From assembly GCA_040235375.1 (NCBI GenBank), contig JBECKQ010000353.1, positions 1-8,329 of the forward strand: a stretch of 8,329 nucleotides of DNA, in the 5' to 3' direction. Positions 6,535 through 8,329 of the stretch are shown here, one piece after another (the stretch's first letter is position 1; each line of letters starts with the position of its first letter). The DNA comes from JBECKQ01 sp040235375. Its GTDB lineage: Bacteria; Planctomycetota; Phycisphaerae; UBA1845. Below the pieces are notes generated by a model. The model did not search any database and was not told the origin of the DNA. It was given only the letters and a program-made list of their open reading frames with translations. The position numbers were made by a program, and so were the translations under genes.

Positions 6535-6561
6535 TGTTGCAGACCGTGCGGCGCGATGAAG

Positions 6562-6617
6562 CGGACTGGCGGCGGGCGTATTCGATCATTGCCGCGGATC
6601 GAGGAGGGTCAGGCACG
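6562..6617 (+). repeat. REP-like composite repeat, copy C (5'-truncated)
   Basis: CGGACTGGCGGCGGGCGTAT onward matches the second half of copy A (6339-6396, offset 223 bp) as far as GGGTCAGGCACG. The palindromic core of copies A and B is absent. Its last 12 bases are also the first 12 of the complete 107-bp element at 6606-6712, so the two repeat types are joined here. Confidence 0.65.
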
Positions 6618-6712
6618 TTTTTGCATGCGCGCTGTCACACGGCGCAGAGTTCTATGCGGCGCGAGACCAGTTGCAGTATCGAAGCAGACCTGCGCAAAAA
6701 CGAGCCAGACCC
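6606..6712. repeat. Short palindromic mobile element, copy 2
   Basis: The left end GGGTCAGGCACGTTTTTGC (6606-6624) pairs with the right end (6694-6712, reading GCAAAAACGAGCCAGACCC). 17 of 19 positions pair, and the two exceptions are A opposite A, at the same places as in copy 1 (395-501). The length is 107 bp. The interior has no similarity that I can see to copy 1 and no open frame of note. It ends 14 bp before the GTG start of the oxidase gene and only 4 bp before its GGAG ribosome-binding site, so any promoter for that operon lies within or upstream of the element. Confidence 0.78.
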
Positions 6713-6726
6713 TGACGGAGTGATGC

Positions 6727-8118
6727 GTGGATTTTCCGGTTTTTCATCTTGATTGGCTGGGCAATCGCGGGTTGATCGCGATCGTGGCCGTGCTGCACGT
6801 GTTCATTAACCACGCGCTGGCGGTCGGGGCGGCGCCGCTGATTACGGCGATGGAGTGGTGGGGACTGCGCACGGGCGACCAGCGGTGGGACCGGCTGGCG
6901 TACAAGCTGCTCGGCGTGTGCTTCATCATCACCACCAGCGTCGGGGCGCTCACCGGCGTGGGGATATGGTTCACGACGTCGCTGGTGAACCCGGCGGCGA
7001 TCGGGAGCCTGATCCGCGTGTTCTTCTGGGCGTGGTTCACCGAGTGGATCGTGTTCGTCACGGAAGTGGGCTTGATGCTCGTGTACTTCCTGACGTGGAA
7101 GCGGATGACGGGCGCGCGGAAGCGAAGGCACATCGGCATCGGCGTCGCGCTGAGCATCGCCTCGTGGGGGACGATGGCGATCATCGTGGCGATCCTCGGG
7201 TTCATGATGGACACGGGGAGCTGGCCGGCACAGCCTTCGTTCTGGCGCGGCGTGCTGAACCCGATCTACCTGCCGCAACTGCTGTTCCGGACGCCGTACG
7301 CGATGATGGCGGCCGGCCTGTTCGCGATGCTCGGCGCACTGCTGCTGACGCAGCGGGGGTCGGAGTTTCGGGCGAAGGCGGTGCGGTTCGTTTCGGTCTG
7401 GACGCTGATGTGGACGCCGCTGTGCCTGGCCGGGGCGGTGACGTACCGGCTGGTCATTCCCAAGCAGATGGCGGCGGAGTTCCCGGTGGCGCTGGCGACG
7501 CTGGCGTTCCAGCAGTGGTACCACACGCTGCTGTGGGTCATCGCCGGGGCGATCGGCGTGATGCTGCTGGCCACCTTGCTGGGTGCGGTGCGGCCGGCGC
7601 GGTTTCCGCGGGTGGCGCTCGTGCTGCCGTTCATGCTGTGCCTGCTGCTGCTGGGCAGCTTCGAGCGCGTGCGGGAGTTCGTGCGCAAGCCGTTCGTGAT
7701 CGAGAACTACATGTACGCCAACGGCATTCGCAAGGACGCCTACCCGCTGCTGGCGAAGGAGGGGCTGCTGTCACTCGCGACGTACACGCCGGTGCGAACG
7801 GTGAACGACGCCGACGCGCTGGTGGCCGGCAAAGAGGTGTTCCGCCTGGCGTGCACGCGATGCCACACGACGCACGGGGTGAACAGCGTCGTCGCGAAGC
7901 TGACCGGCTTGTTCGGCAAACCACCGTGGGTGCGCGAGGACGTGGATCGGTACCTGGCGAACATGCAGAACGCGCGGCCGTTCATGCCGCCGCTGCCGGG
8001 TACGGACGCGGAGCGTGCGGCGCTGGTTGAATACCTGCTGTCGCTGCCGAATACGGACGGGGAGTTGCCGGGTGCGCAGTCCGTGGGCGTACAGGTGCCG
8101 CCAGCCGGAGCGGGCTGA
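6727..8118 (+). CDS. Cytochrome bd subunit-I-like membrane protein fused to cytochrome c
   Basis: This is a predicted respiratory-chain protein of 463 residues. About eight hydrophobic helices (near 15-37, 58-82, 95-123, 136-160, 181-208, 219-241, 262-286 and 293-312) are followed by a class I cytochrome c domain. Heme c binding is at Cys376-Thr-Arg-Cys379-His380, with Met420 in 'PFMPPLPGTD' as the likely sixth ligand. The membrane part resembles CydA. It has an early-helix His24 or His29 like His19; 'GALTGVGIW' like 'GVATGLTME'; Glu113, 11 residues before Trp124, matching Glu107-Trp118; and 'VLNP' (177-180) as in CydA. The position of heme ligand His186 appears to be Arg188 or Phe187, and the Q-loop and Met393 region are not seen, so it is a divergent member. 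An in-frame TGA at 6721-6723 and GGAG at 6717-6720 fix the GTG start. A second membrane gene follows 30 bp later. Whether it reduces oxygen is inference. Confidence 0.8.
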   Translation: MDFPVFHLDWLGNRGLIAIVAVLHVFINHALAVGAAPLITAMEWWGLRTGDQRWDRLAYKLLGVCFIITTSVGALTGVGIWFTTSLVNPAAIGSLIRVFFWAWFTEWIVFVTEVGLMLVYFLTWKRMTGARKRRHIGIGVALSIASWGTMAIIVAILGFMMDTGSWPAQPSFWRGVLNPIYLPQLLFRTPYAMMAAGLFAMLGALLLTQRGSEFRAKAVRFVSVWTLMWTPLCLAGAVTYRLVIPKQMAAEFPVALATLAFQQWYHTLLWVIAGAIGVMLLATLLGAVRPARFPRVALVLPFMLCLLLLGSFERVREFVRKPFVIENYMYANGIRKDAYPLLAKEGLLSLATYTPVRTVNDADALVAGKEVFRLACTRCHTTHGVNSVVAKLTGLFGKPPWVREDVDRYLANMQNARPFMPPLPGTDAERAALVEYLLSLPNTDGELPGAQSVGVQVPPAGAG

Positions 8119-8148
8119 TAGAACGCCATTGTTTTGCAGGACGTGAAT

Positions 8149-8329
8149 ATGCCGATTCCGCGAGACATTCCGCTGCCGGTGCCGGGGGACGAGGTGTGGC
8201 TGAAGGCGCTGCTGGTCGCCCTGTTCCTGGCGCACATCGTGTTCGTCAACCTGATGGTCGGCGGATCGCTGATGACGACGGTGTGCGAAATCATCGGGCG
8301 CAAGCGGCCGGCGTTCGACGGGCTGGCGC
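8149..8329 (+). CDS. CydA-like membrane protein, 5' part only
   Basis: The frame begins MPIPRDIPLPVPGDEV and runs off the window after 60 codons. A first transmembrane helix (about 17-47) contains His29, Gly38 and Glu47. The His-to-Glu spacing of 18 and the Gly-to-Glu spacing of 9 match the first helix of E. coli CydA (His19, Gly28, Glu37), so His29 could be a heme ligand. It also resembles the same helix of the preceding gene, suggesting the two are distant paralogs forming a heterodimer. AGGA at 8138-8141 lies 7 nt before the ATG, and 30 bp separate it from the preceding stop, so they are probably co-transcribed. Only the first helix is visible, so the family call is tentative; a CydB-like or other cytochrome b partner remains possible. 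Confidence 0.65.
   Translation, partial: MPIPRDIPLPVPGDEVWLKALLVALFLAHIVFVNLMVGGSLMTTVCEIIGRKRPAFDGLA

Noticed and set aside
6280..6617. Regularly spaced repeats considered as a CRISPR array
   Set aside because: There are only three partial copies of unequal length at offsets of 160 and 223 bp, with no uniform spacers and no cas genes; they are REP-like repeats.
6855..8030. Plus-strand open frame of 391 codons in another frame of the oxidase gene, and a minus-strand frame at 6652-7524
   Set aside because: The bd-like helices and the CXXCH motif are in the 6727 frame; the alternatives are Arg/Gly/Ala- or Arg/His-rich and without domains.

Overview
The window most likely comes from a planctomycete, probably Phycisphaerae-like. 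The DNA is GC-rich. The large secreted protein ends in a dockerin-like Ca-binding tail of the D-x-N-x-D type with a 'CLTGPG' linker, which I associate with that phylum. A bd-oxidase-like protein fused to cytochrome c also fits. This is inferred from protein style, not from a marker gene.

Layout. (1) Positions 1-915 are a graveyard of mobile DNA. They hold no convincing gene up to 394, a 105-107 bp palindromic element (395-501), an IS21-type IstA fragment on the minus strand (about 504-713) and a REP-associated tyrosine transposase (RAYT) fragment on the minus strand (about 718-915). (2) An AT-rich control region (about 905-1062) rich in short inverted repeats precedes a two-gene hipB-hipA type II toxin-antitoxin operon (1063-2684, 4-bp overlap). 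A strong hairpin follows at 2724-2757. (3) A gene-poor convergent spacer lies at 2758-3159. (4) A 929-residue secreted Asp-box (BNR/sortilin-like) propeller protein with a C-terminal dockerin-like module is on the minus strand (3160-5949). (5) A noncoding region (5950-6726) is packed with repeats: a 10-bp-arm palindrome, an AT-cored mini-palindrome, three partial copies of a REP-like unit (two exactly 160 bp apart), and a second copy of the 107-bp element ending 14 bp before the next start codon. (6) A respiratory operon begins at 6727. It encodes a cytochrome bd subunit-I-like membrane protein fused to a C-terminal class I cytochrome c, followed 30 bp later by a second membrane protein (8149 to the window end) whose first helix looks like that of CydA.

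How the parts relate. HipB should repress its own operon and neutralise the HipA kinase. The Asp-box protein is exported and probably surface-associated. The last two genes probably form a divergent bd-type oxidase or electron-transfer complex with a covalently attached cytochrome c. The most interesting items are this bd/cytochrome c fusion with its paralog-like partner, and the 107-bp elements. Both copies of the element keep the same two A-A mismatches in their terminal stem, as expected for a single-strand hairpin recognised by a RAYT-type HUH transposase, and a relic of such a gene lies in the window.
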